From the NCBI GenBank assembly GCA_012932295.1, contig JAAONU010000006.1, positions 31,832,882 to 31,896,881 on the forward strand: 64,000 nucleotides of DNA, given 5' to 3'. The notes below the pieces were generated by a model that saw only the letters and a list, made by a program, of their open reading frames with translations, was not told where the DNA came from and did not search any database. The DNA comes from Cyclina sinensis. Taxonomy: Eukaryota; Mollusca; Bivalvia; Venerida; Veneridae. The translations under genes and the position numbers were made by a program. Positions 35,107-48,297 of this stretch are shown piece after piece (position 1 is the stretch's first letter; each line of letters opens with the position of its first letter).

Positions 35107-35782
35107 CTTCTTTGCATTTTATAGACAGTCGGAATGCAATAGATATGCAGTATATCTGTATGACCTATTAAATTACAGTCTGTTGAGACCGCAACATTTA
35201 TCTTACGAGTATTGGGCGTCAGTGTGGTAGTAAAATGTTGCATAATAGCTTAATAATGGCTAATTTCAGGACTAATGGCGTTTCATGATATCAAATGAAA
35301 GACTCTACCACATCTGTTAGACAGTAAAGTTCAGTAATTATTTCTGCAATACTTGGAAAACCATTCATAGAGCAATAAAGGAATAAAAAAACTAGTAATG
35401 TTCTTATGTAGAATAGCATTTCATAATCATATAAATTCCAGTCCTTAAATTATGTTATGTCAACAGTTTTAACATTACAAGTTTCAGTTCAAATTTCAAT
35501 ACAAAAACGCAATGCCGTCAACAATAAGTTAATTCAGCATTTTTACTTAGACGCATTGTAAACGCTTTTTCGACATTTGTCCCTATAACACACTTTGATT
35601 TATCAATCTTGAAAATGCCTTCAGTTTGAAAAAGAGAAACCAAGTGTTGCTTTTTTAGTGGAATGTCTTTGAATATCATTAGGCAAAGACTTCAAGGTAA
35701 CTCCGTCGTAAGATGACATATTTATGAAATCCTTCGATGAAATATTGATCTCAGATCAGATGATGACTGTTTACCCTACAGC

Positions 35783-35802
35783 TTAATCAATCAATCAATC
35801 AT
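35783..35802. repeat. (ATCA)n microsatellite
   Basis: Four to five copies of an ATCA unit, the same unit as at 6986-7005. It is a simple repeat with no further context. Confidence 0.8.
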
Positions 35803-36259
35803 TTCCTGAAAACCTTGATCAGATTCCTTGCAAAGATCTTGTAGACATTCTTGTGGAATTTCAATTAGGTGTGAGTGCCAGCCATGCCGAAACTGACCAT
35901 AGATAATTCTAATGGATGTCTGTAATGTATTTTTCTCAGGTAATGAGTTCGTTTATAAAAGCTTTATAACGGGTTAGTTTTGTTTACAAGGACTACAAAG
36001 TCAAAACATATTTGAAGCATTTTTTAATAAAGTCTACTTGATTTGTATTAAGTGCCTAGCAGAAATATGAGCCCAACCCACGACTGACTATCTAAAAAAT
36101 ACATGTCGTCACTTGAATATTTTTAGTCTGTATTTCGAGTTTAAGTGGTTTCTCTTTTTCTCCAACAAGTTTTATAGTTGTTCAAATATGCACACAAAGA
36201 AAACCATATTCTTTCTATTTCTCTTCCATGCCAATGTTTCATACTGAAGCGGAAATCTT

Positions 36260-36400
36260 TTTTTTTTCTATTGATTATTGCACCAGATATCCCCCAGTGA
36301 GCTGCAAATTTCTGAAGGTGTTATAGCATTCACTCAATCAGGCGAAAATATTAACGACTGTCAGCTTTAATAACTTGACGTCTCATTTTTTATGTCTGCA
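36260..36400 (+). repeat. Ancient local duplication, copy 2 of pair 34.2/36.3 kb
   Basis: Degenerate direct partner of 34150-34300, with CACTCAATCA, GAAAATATTAACG, CTGTCAGCTTTAATAACTTG and the preceding GAGCTGCAAATTTCTG block. Confidence 0.55.
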
Positions 36401-37301
36401 GAAACAAAAGCAAAGTTTTGTTCCAAATTCAGATATAAATCATCTTTCTTGATATTAAAATACTGTTTAACATAAAAGTGTATCAATCTGACGTGAACAG
36501 AGCCAAAATCACATTCTGAATAAGGACTGGTCTCCTAAATATCTAAGCCAAGGAAGAATTAAATAGTGCTAGGTGTAGTATATACGAATTAGATGTAACA
36601 GTGACAGAAATGTTTTTAAAATTCCGTTTTAAACAGCAATACACCGACTATGCTAGGGAAGACATAGTAAAAGAGAACAGAAACATCCACGTCAACATTG
36701 TTATTGTAAACAGCCTGTAAAAACTATCTCCTATTTTCTAAACGGCTTTGCGTGCAGACAGTCTTCTCGATGGGAATTATGTCTAATGACTTGTTACTCG
36801 GTGTCAAGACCTAATGGCATTCAAACATTACAGGCACATCATCAGACAATTATGTTCTATTTCCTTATATTATAAAACTATAAGAACTAATGATCTGACA
36901 TGAGTTATAAGAACAGGTTGTGCAAGTTTTCTATTACCGTATAACGGTACTGATTCTGATTATTTTTGTCACTTGTTATGATTTACAAGAATTATACAGT
37001 AGTGTGGAAAAAAAATCATTGGTTTCACTATTGTCGAATAATGTTAATATTTTAAAGCTTTTGTTTCAGGTTTAAATTCTATAAAAAAATCAGGGTGCCT
37101 CTGTAATGAAACTATTTAATAGGATTGTGCAAACCGAATCAAGTGTGAAATATATACGATAATGGTAGAATCATCCGCTAACTTTTCTTTTACAGACTGA
37201 GCACAAAGTATTCAGTAATGGTTAGAAACGAGGCGGAAAACCGAGTTGCTTAGTCATGCCGGAAAAGATGAGATATTTCTTGACTCAGTCCCGACTTGAA
37301 A

Positions 37302-38225
37302 CAACAAGAGGGCCAAGTGGCCCTGTGTCGCTCACCTTAAGTGTGCGGTACGGGGTCCAAGGTAACATATGGCAACAGAATAAATTAATGAAGGCAAACA
37401 TTCTTCATTCATTAAGATCGGATTAAAAATGTGACCTCTACTATACTAACAAGGCTTTCATATGATTTGACCCGGTGACCTAGTTTCTGACCCCACAATT
37501 CCTTGTTTCAAATTACTTAAATAATTTATCAAGGCAAACATTCAGCTAGTTTTCAGTAAAGTCGAAAGAAAAATAAGATTTCTACAACATCAGCAAGGTT
37601 TTCCTATGATTTAAGATGGTGACTTAATTTCTGACTCCATGTGACCCAGTTTCTAATTAGCCCAAGATTCCATCAAAGCCACATTCTGGCTAATTTTCCA
37701 TCAAGATTACATAAAAAATGTGATCTCTTGAGTATTATAAAGGTTTTCCTATGATTGACCCGGTGACCTAATTTCTGATCTCATGTAACCAACAATTTAA
37801 AATTATTTAAGAATTAATCAAGACAAACATTCTGACCTAGCTTCCATTAGAATGGGTAAAAAATGTGACCTCTAGAGTGTTAACAAGGTTTCCTGTGATT
37901 TTACTCAATGACCTAGTTTTTGACTCCCCATGATTCTAATTTTACATTTCTCCAATATTACATTGAGATAAATACACAGGTCAAGTTTCATGAAGATCCG
38001 ATCAAAAATATGGTTTCTACAGTGAAAATTATTTTTTTTTATTACTGAACCCATCGACTTGGTTTTCGGCCTCATGTCACCCAGTTTCGAACTCTAACGA
38101 GATTTTATTGAAACTAACAATTTGATCAAGATTCAATTACATCTAACTGACATTGTAGCCTCTAGAGTTTTTAAAAACAAATGTAAACGGATGCCGGATG
38201 GACGGACGCCGGACAAAATTGCATA
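37302..38225 (+). mobile_element. Dispersed element, head AACAAGAGGGCC..TGGCCCT
   Basis: The head is a palindrome, AGGGCCAAGTGGCCCT (37309-37324), followed by GTGTCGCTCACCTTAAG. Inside are diverged units with TGACCCGGTGACCTA, TGACCTCTA and AACAAGGTTT words, and the right side has CGGATGGACGGACGCCGGAC. It is the same superfamily as 58214-59622 and has no coding capacity. The right terminus lacks the CTCAGGTGAGCT motif seen in the other copy, so it may be truncated. Confidence 0.65.
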
Positions 38226-39436
38226 CTTAAAGACAAACTACAAAGACAACAGCAAAAATATTAATCAGCACACCACAAGTGTTAACTCTTCTATCTGATG
38301 ACATGGTTAAAAGATTGTCTTAATTGTTTTCATATATGCTGGTCTCTACTGCATTTACAGTTTTTCTAGATGCCAATTATGTTACCCTGTGATAGGTTTA
38401 CTAGGTCAGTGCAAAGTCTGTCTACACTTCACTTGGAGATTGTAACTATTGAACCAGCTGTAAAGTAAAAAGGTAGCAACAGACACTGGACGACTTTTGA
38501 CGAACTTTGTCACCACATGGCATTACAATTAAAGATATAAACTTGACTTACAGTTTCGGGTTATTCCAAAATGTGAACGAAGATAATTGATATTATTAGG
38601 ATAACGTTCTGACGATAATTGAAAAATCTACATGACGTAAGTGGATAAGCTACTTCTTACCTGGATGATTTACTTCGAAATGAGCAATCTCTTTGACAAA
38701 ATATAGCAACTGTATGTAAAAATAACCTGTCAAAGTGAGACAGTGCATTTATTGTTTCAATTTTGTACAGAACTGGCCATCTTTATACGAGTTATAGTGT
38801 GTAACTTTGAGGAAGATGGTGTCAAACACTTAACTTTGATGTGATTGGAAGAACCAGAAAGAGGTTTGTGTATTTGAGTGACATGTAAGTCATTCATAGA
38901 CCGCTCCAAAATAAAATCATGGTCAATTTAAAATTCATTGCAGACTGCAAGTCGGATTTACTAAAACAATGCATTTTGACTGTCATATTAATGTATCTTT
39001 AATTTCTCATTTCAATTATTTCTATAATTATAAAAACTACTTGTTAATGGAAAACGAAATCCTGTCAGAACTAACGAGTTAATCTATAACGATTCTACAG
39101 GGAAACGGGTAAAACTGAAAATGGCACTTTTGATTTACCTTCGTCATTCCCGGAAACTTCGCTGAATATTCTATTTCGAAAACTCAAAATCAATAATTAA
39201 CGATAAAGTAATTGTCTACTGGTATCTGTCGTTTAAGCTGACATTTCTGTCCATATAATTTTCAGCATTCCGGAATTCAATACTGACTTCGCTAATTCAT
39301 TTTTTTTTCGCGATAAGACAATCCTTTTTATATAACGGTTGTCTCCTGTCGTGGCATTTTGTCATATGAATTCTTAATCTTGTTTGACTGAATCCATAGA
39401 AATTAGCCTAGTTTCGAACGATGTTAAAAAAATATA
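38226..39436. other. No recognised gene
   Basis: AT-rich DNA between the dispersed element and the 39-bp array. Only short frames and no family-level similarity were seen. Confidence 0.4.
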
Positions 39437-39440
39437 TTTG

Positions 39441-40747
39441 CCCATCCCTGAACATGTTTAATCATCACTCTTAACTGTGCTCATCCCTGAACATGTTTAA
39501 TCATCACTCTTAACTGTGCTCATCCCTGAACATGTTTAATCACTGCTTTTAATGTGTCCATCCCTGAACATGTTTAATCACCACTCTTAACTGTTCCCAT
39601 CCCTGAACATGTTTAATCACTTCACTTAACTGTTCCCATCCCTGAACATGTTTAATTATCACTCTTAACTGTGATCATCCCTGAACATGTTTAATCACCA
39701 CTCTTAACTGTGCCCATCCCTGAACATGTTTAATCATCACTCTTAACTGTGATCATCCCTGAACATGTTTAATCACCACTCACTCTTAACTGTGTCCATC
39801 CCTGAACATGTTTAATCATCACTCTTAACTGTGATCATCCCTGAACATGTTTAATCATCACTCTTAACTGTGTCCATCCCTCAACATGTTTAATCATCAC
39901 TTTTAACTGTGATCATCCCTGAACATGTTTAATCACCACTCACTCTTAACTGTGTCCATCGCTGAACATGTTTAATCACCACTCTTAACTGTGATCATCC
40001 CTGAACATGTTTAATCACCACTCTTAACTGTGATCATCCCTGAACATGTTTAATCACCACTCACTCTTAACTGGGTCCATCCCTGAACATGTTTAATCAC
40101 CACTCTTAACTGTGATCATCCCTGAACATGTTTAATCACCACTCTTAATGTGTCCATCCCTGAACATGTTTAATCACCACTCTTAACTGTTCCCATCCCT
40201 GAACATGTTTAATCACCACTCACTCTTAACTGTGTCCATCCCTGAACATGTTTAATCACCACTCTTAAATGTGTCCATCCCTGAACATGTTTAATCACCA
40301 CTCTTAACTGTGCCCATCCCTGAACATGTTTAATCACCACTCTTAACTGCGCCCATCCCTGAACATGTTTAATCACTGCTTTTAATGTGTCCATCCCTGA
40401 ACATGTTTAATCACCACTCACTCTTAACTGTGTCCATCCCTGAACATGTTTAATCACCACTCTTAACTGTGATCATCCCTGAACATGTTTAATCACCACT
40501 CTTAACTGCGCCCATCCCTGAACATGTTAAATCACCACTCTTAACTTTGATCATCCCTGAACATGTTTAATCACCACTCTTAACTGTGATCATCCCTGAA
40601 CATGTTTAATCACCACTCACTCTTAACTGTGCCCATCCCTGAACATGTTTAATCACCACTCTTAACTGCGCCCATCCCTGAACATGTTAAATCACCACTC
40701 TTAACTGTGCCCATCCCTGAACACGTTTATTCATTATTCTTAACTGT
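39441..40747. repeat. 33-copy minisatellite bearing GAACATGTTT in 29 copies
   Basis: The unit is CATCCCTGAACATGTTTAAT followed by CACCACTCTTAACTGTGC, 38 to 39 bases, with 43-base variants carrying an extra CACT. I counted 33 copies. Variants (TGATC, TGTCC, TGCCC, TGCGC before CATCCC) recur in blocks, which suggests unequal exchange of multi-unit segments. In 29 copies the decamer GAACATGTTT is exact. It fits RRRCWWGYYY, the p53-family half-site. Exceptions are one CAACATGTTT, two GAACATGTTA and one GAACACGTTT. The frame at 40209-40394 on the minus strand is a repeat by-product. Confidence 0.95.
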
Positions 40748-43700
40748 TCAAGGTGCGTTAAAGTGGCCCTTTTAAAGGTTTGCAATGACCTTTACAACCA
40801 CATCAGATCCTGTTCACTGAGGCAAATGTCTTTATATATCTTTTACAGACCGGAACTTACTAGGATAGATTTAAAGAACTATAACTGAATCATATAGTCA
40901 ATTAAACTTTCCACTGCAGTTGAACACAAATGACTTGGCAACGATACTCAAACAGACCATAATTAAGAACAAATGTAAGACGTTAAAAGGGAAAAAAGTC
41001 AAATGCTAGCGTGAGGCCACATAAGAAATAACTTAATGACTATGTAATGAGTACCTTCATGACACATATTTTTTGTTCTTGTAAAGCCATCTATAATAAC
41101 ATCAAATTCTAGGAAGCTTTGTTGCAGCCATTGTGTGACTAAAATTTCATAAAATGGCTACATGTTTCTGTTGTTATTCGAAAATAAGAAGAAAAATTAC
41201 AGACTGACATAACTATTGCTACTATATATAGGTTCATTCTAATGTTAGATTTTCTCTGTCAATATCGACACAATAATCAAAGAAAGTAAGTTTGGTTATG
41301 CTCTTGCAGTGGTATCAGTAGTGCATGTGTTCGTCTTAGCAAATCATAAAATAATTGTTGTAACCTCTTTTAATTCGATGAGAGTTGCATATTTATTCAC
41401 AAAACAAATGTCAAATTTCAGTTCTTGTAATAAGTGCGCTAAAACGGATAGTTAGAAGTAGGCCTTAGTGGCTAAATAACAGCATCCGTGAAATGACATT
41501 TATATCTAAAATGAGCTGTTAACAAGCATCTGCCGTATAGCAAACGATGCCTTATTTACAGTGAGATGTAGAAAACGAGAAATTCCAAAAATATAAAAAC
41601 CAATAGATTTTAGGAAATAAAGATGCATGTTCTGAAATGAATATAAATCCATTTCTCTTTAGTAACACTTAACATAACACTCTTCCACTGTATTTGATAC
41701 AACTTCATCATGTTTCTACAAAATCAGGGAAAATCGCATAGGTAAATGAAAGATCCAAAACAGCATGGCTTTATATACTAAACACAACCTATAGAAATCT
41801 GGACATGTGTTTATCATACATAAACGTCACTATGCAAGCGCCTTTATTACCTTTACCTCGAATGTCGAAAATTACTTATTACTATTTTTCTGTCTAAAAG
41901 CCAAGAAAAGACAAGCTCGTGATTTTAAATGAGAATTTGTTTGCATATCACATGCACTTGCAACAAAATACTTTTATTTACAAGTATTGAGAACTGAAAT
42001 GTAGATAGAATAATTGTTACAGATGAATTTAAGCAGTTTATTTCAAATATCTGAGAAGGCACCAAACAGTATATTTAAATTCGTATTCAGTAACAGCTTT
42101 GTTGTTGGATGTACTCGTTTTCGTTTTTGATTCTTAAAACTGAAAACATTGTTTCCGTGTTAAAACTATCCCGACAATTGCACATTTTCAAATTTCATCT
42201 ACTTGCCTCTGTATAAAATTCCCAATTATGCTCGACGTCTCATTCCATAATAATACATTTTCCAAAGATGACAAATATAAGATAATATAAGATGATGAGT
42301 CTGTTAAAAGACCGATTATGAAAATGTCGTCTAGACCGCTAGATTAATGTCAAAATATCGTTGAAATAGTCTGTAAAACGTTTAGATTCATGACGAAAGC
42401 ATTTTATCTTGTACTTTTGTCATTTTTTGTTAGTACTGTATACGCTAGCGACATGCAGCAAAATAAAGATCGTTTTGTTTTCCTTAAAGGGTAGTATTGT
42501 AATGCAAGGTATACGTGTTATAGATATTTAAGTACATGTAAACCTGTAATTACATTAATTTAGTAATTTTCGCAGTCTGCATGGTTTTTAACTTAGATAC
42601 GAGTTCATGCAGAAACAATGTGTACAGAACATGATTACAGCTGTATACTGAAATTCGACTTTGTACAATATTTTTCAGTGATTTCGAGTGTTTAATGCAA
42701 ATTTTGATGTTATATCTCCTTTCCTAATTTCTCATTCCGCTCAAACATAATATTGCAATTCCTTTTATGTACGGTTTAAAGAATGAGTTTCACGTAATTT
42801 TGATAAAACATTAGTCATTTACTTACCAAGCATTGGTGTGTTAATAATTAGGCAAAAACATAATAAATTGACTTTTCTTTTGATTTTGAAATGTTTACGG
42901 TAAGAAACACAGCCAATATTAATATCACCTAACTACATTATTCACCCTCTCATTTTAATGAAAATGAATAGAAATATTGGTTATGTGAATGGTGCTTAAC
43001 TATAAGAAATCGGTCCAAAGATTAAGGTATACCATCTATCTATCTATCTATCTTCCATCAACGTCGAACCCCTTTCGGGGACGTAGACATGACACCATAC
43101 CTGATGTCATGCTAAGTTTGACAAAAGAATTTGTTCTATACATTCACATAGCAGTAAAACATATATTTCAAAACGTGATTTAACTGACCAAATATAACTT
43201 GAAAAGTCTACATTTAAAATAGACAAAGACAAACAAAAATGAATCGTCTGTATTTTAATGTCTGATAATATCTTCCTGCAGTCTTTCGTTGCATCGTAAT
43301 AGGTTATTTTTCGTGCAATAAACAACACTAAATCAATATCTTTTACAGATTCTGTTTGTTGTTATGTCTTTCTATGACAGGAGAAAATAGAATCTCTTCC
43401 GAAATTGAAATCTTGATACGTCTCTTGTCGGCCTAATTGGTTTTGTCTGGCAAATATAACGAACACGTCACATTCACCATGTCGGATCAACAGTCTCAGA
43501 TGTCATAACTTTCTGTGATCAAAATGTCTACTGCAACAGCGGCGACTGTTTATTTGTTCAAAGAACCTCAGTATTCAGGTCAAATGAAAATCAAAGCGAA
43601 TCAAAATCTTAATTTATGATTTATTCATAATATGTAAAGCATGGGTCTTTAAAACCACGTGGATCTCAGTAAATAGCGCTTTATTATTGAATCCATTAAT

Positions 43701-45005
43701 CAAAAGTAAAATCTAAACCTTTCATTTAAACCTTCTTCATTCTTCTCTTTCCCCAAGGAACATGTTTCTAAAAAGCGGATGTTTTTTGACGTTTCGATGC
43801 TGCACGGTAATAATCTTACAAAAGAGTTGGTCTATGCTTAATATGATTTAGACCATCTGAGTTGGACTATGACTTTTTCATCCATATCTAGATCTTTTTT
43901 TCCCACCTCAAACGCATATTGATTAATCAAACAGCGACTGTAATAAACGTGTAAATAATGAGATTTGGTATTGAGTTGTCACATCAAATTCGCTCTAGAA
44001 ACTGATTGATGCCTAGGTCACACTCCGTTCGTATGAGGAAATACTTGACTAAAAGTATGGCAAACACTGGTATTACTACATTAACTTAGATATCGTAACC
44101 GATGTTTTCTAGTCCAGGGCGGTTACATTTAATCACTCCTCTGCATTTTTAAAACCAAACTGTATATTTATATAGTGCGAATATACAATTCTGTTACAAT
44201 ATAAACACATTTAAATCTAATAACCTTGAAGTTTGATTTAGTAAAGTATATAAACAAGATGGGCACTTTCACATTTTGATGAGATTTTGACAAACACACT
44301 ACATTCTAAAATTCTGCACAAGACATGACAAATTGCATAATAGCACAGATAAGCATAGTTGAATGGAGAACAGGTATTTTAATTAATATGTACCCCCCAC
44401 GTCCACCGGACACACATACCAAACGCTCGGTAACCTTTGCAGTAAAGCAGTATTTAAAAGCAAACAAAACCTGGAAACTCGTTAAGTTCTCTAAATATGT
44501 TTACCACCAAAGCCGAATGTAAAATATTTCTTTCATTTGGAAACTCTTGTTAACTGGATGAATTTTGTATTTCATTTAAGCATCAAACTTTGTAATGGAA
44601 AGGCAATACGCCGCCTTATCACCTGAATCAAAGCTTGAAAAAAGAATAACCAGCGGCTTTATTTTTAAATAAGCGCAGTTACATCTTCGTCAAGCATTAT
44701 GGAGCACGTCAAACTGCATTATCTGTAGCAATTTTTACATACGGAAATCAACAGTCTGGAGAGATCATACTAAAACCAGGATTTGTGCAATTTGTCCAAG
44801 GTCTTCTACTGAAATGTCAGACAGTCTAATAGGCTTCGCTTCCTATGTGTACTGTTAGCTTGTTTCTCGGAATACGTTTTCTATCAACATGCTAATTAAA
44901 TTACTTTCATAATTTCCGTTCATTACCTGAGCATATGAGCAGACCAGATGTTACAGGATATATTTAATTACTTCTGACAAAAAGCAACACAAGCATTGTA
45001 GACCG
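40748..45005. other. No recognised gene; one microsatellite
   Basis: AT-rich. Holds an ATCT microsatellite (43033-43054) followed by a small hairpin ACCCCTTTCGGGG near 43069-43081, and the repeat-family member at 43276-43450 listed separately. No exon was recognised. Confidence 0.4.
43276..43450 (+). repeat. Three-copy local family, copy 1 (43.3 kb)
   Basis: Contains GTTGCATCGTAATAGGTTAT, ATAAACAACAC, GTTTGTTGT and CCGAAATTGAAATCTTGATA followed by CTAATTGGTTTTG. The same blocks, in order, occur at 61912-62075 and more loosely at 60614-60760. No shared reading frame was seen. Confidence 0.5.
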
Positions 45006-45010
45006 TATCT

Positions 45011-45166
45011 GAAATGTTGGTGTTACGCATTACATTTCAGCTGTTACAGTGGAAAATGCAACATCCAGAATACCAAACACTTTGATTTGAAATGTTGTTA
45101 CTACGCATTATATTTCAGCTGTTACAGTGGAAAATGCAACATCCAGAATGTCAAACACTTTGATGA
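45011..45166 (+). repeat. Two-copy 78-bp direct tandem repeat
   Basis: GAAATGTTG(G/T)TG/TTACGCATTA and the following CAGCTGTTACAGTGGAAAAT through CAAACACTTTGAT occur at 45011 and again at 45089, with only a few differences. It is a recent local duplication. The frame at 45087-45272 crosses the second copy and is not supported as a gene. Confidence 0.8.
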
Positions 45167-45995
45167 ACAACAGGGCTATGCTCGCCCTATTTTGTTCACC
45201 TTTAACTTCACGACCAACATAGCATACTCAGACAAACAAAACTATATTCCTATTAGGTGCAAGTCTTACTGATATTCGAACGAGGGTTTAGAAGTGTGGT
45301 CAGTTAATATTCAAAGCTGTCCGTTAAATAAATGGGTTTATTATAGGACAAGATCATTTAATGTTTTATTGTTGTTATTCATTTTTTCATTTAGATAATT
45401 TGGTACAGAACCAGTATACACTGTTACAATCCGGATATGTAAGTCATCGGATATAAGGTTTAAGAGAGGAATTAAGTAAAAATATCTTATGTTTAGTGCA
45501 AAAGTTAAGAATAATGTTACTTATGGTTTAATACATTAGTAGAATTTCAAAGATTGTCTTCTATATTTCTATGTAAAACAAGTGTCACCTCTTGCATGGA
45601 ATATAATTCTTCGAGCAACTTTATTTAACCTTCACACAAGGAATATTCCTGCCAATAATCATCAACTCTTGTGAATTATTAGTGCAATATAAGAAATGCA
45701 CAGTACTTGCTGAAAGTAACTTTGGTATATCAAATGTGCTTTATTTCTTTAAGAGTTAAACCCTTATTGTATCTATATACCACGCATAAAGATATTGCTA
45801 AGCAAACAAATATTCAGACAAAGTAGTTTCAATGTATCTAACTGTAATTTTCAATGATTCTAATATACTAAGTCTAAAGTTCGGAAAAAAATTAATATTT
45901 TGGGCAGATCACTATCATTTACATCATAATTATTATTATGATGTAATAATAATTATAAATAAGATCATATAAACAGCCAGTCAAAACTAACCTTT

Positions 45996-47140
45996 TTGTG
46001 TCGCCCTTTCGAAGAAACGGCGGTACATAGGGATCGCTTTGTCCGTCGGTCCGTCACGAAAACTTAACGTTAGCTATTACTTAGCCATTTCTAAACATTA
46101 TCTTATCAAACTTTCAAAATGTATTGCTTATGACAACAGGGTCGGGATGATGCCAAGATTTCTAGGTCAAGGTCACATTTTACAGAGTTATGCCCCTTTT
46201 TGTACTTGGATTTTGTCATGAAAACTTAACGTTTGGAATAACTTTGCCATTTCTTAACATTTGGACATCAAACTTTCAAATTATATTGCTTACGACAACA
46301 GGGTCGTGATGATGCCAAAATCTGTAGGTCAAGGTCACAATTGACAGAGTTATGCCCCTTTTTGTACTTGGATTTTGTGATGAAAACTTAACATTGGCTA
46401 TAACTATGGCTATTCTTAATGTTTCTTCATCAAACTTTCCAGTTGTAATGCTTACAATTGTATCACTTAAGACAACACCATTTCTCAAGGGCAGATAACC
46501 CTCAAATTTATTTTTCTTTATGTCCATGTCTCAAAAAGTGTCAAATATATTTCATTCAAACTTGGAATACTTGATCACCAGCAAGACCCCTGCAAAGAAT
46601 GTTGGTACCCATGTCCCAGGGGTCACAGTTAGCCTCACCCCCAGGGGTCACTTGATTTTGCTTATACTTATATATATTAGAAAAAACTTCCTAAGCCTAG
46701 AAATAAAATATTAACTGACATGAGATGGGTACGTACAGCCCCCCCCCACCGTCCCCTCTGCATGGGGACCCCGCCCCCCTCGCATTTTTTTATCCTCCCC
46801 CCCCCGGGTCCTATTTTTTTTTAATTTTAAAACCTAGGTACTTGACTCTCCATCCATCCTCAACCCCCCCCCCCCGGGCCCAATTTTTTTTTAATACATA
46901 ACTACTTGACCCAATTTTTTTTCATCTTGTATGACTAGGTACTTGCCCTGCCCCAGTCAATTTTTTTCACTTGGGCTTCTTGTTTAACTTGGCTTATAAT
47001 TAATTATCCAGCACTGAGAGAAAGTGGAGCATGCTGTCTGTGGACAGGTCTTGTTGTACTTTGACTAGCATGCTGTCTTTTCCAGCAGGCTCTTGTTTAC
47101 CTTTTTAGTCATTCTAACAGAGTACCCATGGGCGACACAA
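45996..47140. mobile_element. 1.1-kb element with 11-bp terminal inverted repeats
   Basis: TTGTGTCGCCC (45996-46006) matches GGGCGACACAA (47130-47140) as a perfect inverted pair. Inside are about three tandem units of about 163 bases with GAAAACTTAACGTT, CATCAAACTTTC, CGACAACAGGGTCG and GTCAAGGTCACA, then a C-rich block and a CTGTCTGTGGACAGG stretch. Unit 2 of the segmental duplication shows the uninterrupted site (TCAAAACTTACATTTTTAAA followed by AGCAAGAC), so the insertion is directly visible. About 28 bases after 47140, including a GTGTTC..GAACAC hairpin, are also missing from unit 2 and may belong to the element. No protein is encoded. Confidence 0.75.
46739..46925. repeat. C-run and T-run low-complexity block
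   Basis: Three long C-runs alternate with T-runs (for example CCCCCCCCCCGGGTCC followed by TTTTTTTT), with two similar sub-blocks about 65 bases apart containing ACTTGAC. It lies inside the TIR element. Lengths here may be unreliable. Confidence 0.8.
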
Positions 47141-48240
47141 GTGTTCCACTGAACACCCATCTAGTATTAAAGCAAGACGCTTCTGAACAAATATTTTTGT
47201 TCAACAAATCTTTTTCTCATTTCTTACATTTTCATCTTTTCTGCAAAATAAGTCAAGTCTAAGAGTAGTCAGACACTTAAAAAACCTATTTGTTTATTCG
47301 TCTTGACAGCCTCGTCCACAAGGTCAGTGAAAACGAATAGTCGGGAAAAGCAGACAGATCTCAACTTACTTTTATTGGTGTAATGTAAACAATTACTAAC
47401 TGCAATATCAAGAGTTCGTGGCAGACTCGTTTGGATTTTGAATCAATACAGTTGTATTAAAAGAAATTGTAATCATGTTCCTGTAAAGATACGATATACC
47501 AAATCGTAAGTTTCTGTATAATATACATGTTCCATAATCCGACAGACATCAGATGCTAGCTAGTAACTAAGACGGTTGTCCAGTAAGTCCACCAGCATGT
47601 TCTTCTTAAAAGTCAAATTTCGCTTCGTTTGGCATTATTCTAGCACAAATAAAACAAAGTTATCTTAAGTCAATATTCTGGATTTTAATGAGTTTATACT
47701 ATGAATATTCAATTCATTTAAAATGTACACCATGCGTGTATCTATACAAAAGATTAAACAACTATTTGATTTCGACTGTTATAACTTTTTCATTCCTTTC
47801 AAATGTTCTATTCTAAAAGCTAAATTCATAAAAAATATTGAACTATTCCGAGTCCTTTTTAACACAAATGGTGATGGTCTTTTTTTCATTATGATTCACG
47901 TCAAATTAACAGTCCTTAAAACCCTAAATCTAGGACGACTTGAAGCTTATTCGTCGATAAGAGTGCGTCATCGAAAATGTTTGTTAATATAAGTGTCACA
48001 ATTAGATAAATGTATTGTAGTTTAAATTAAAGCAGATGTCAGAATATTTCCTATATTTAGAACTTTCCGATAACTACGTTACATACTAACGGGAACACTT
48101 ATTTCTTGTGTATGTCTGGTTATATTAAATGCTAGATTTTACATTACCTTAGCTTTTAATCTAAATACTGTTGTTGAGATGTTCTATTTATTGGACAACG
48201 TGCTGCATCTTTAAGTTATCACTTGACATTTTTGTTAAGT

Positions 48241-48254
48241 TTTCTTTTCTTTTC

Positions 48255-48285
<31 letters not shown>

Positions 48286-48297
48286 TTATTATTATTT
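48241..48297. repeat. (TTTTC)n and (ATT)n microsatellite
   Basis: TTTTC repeats pass into about 13 ATT units. The tract is present in unit 1 of the segmental duplication and absent at the matching point of unit 2 (near 52258). Confidence 0.9.

Noticed and set aside
34989..35243. 84-codon minus-strand frame with R-I-Q-D-F-R-W-G-G-G-G
   Set aside because: This string is the well-known translation of the GGGGCGGATCCAGGATTTCA transposon end with its G-run, not a gene.
39441..40747. Regularly spaced repeat array that could suggest CRISPR
   Set aside because: There are no unique spacers; the whole 38-43-base unit repeats, and the setting is eukaryotic.
46039..46714. Several frames (46039-46221 +, 46276-46527 -, 46520-46714 +)
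   Set aside because: All lie in the tandem units of the TIR element and are absent from the matching unit of the segmental duplication.
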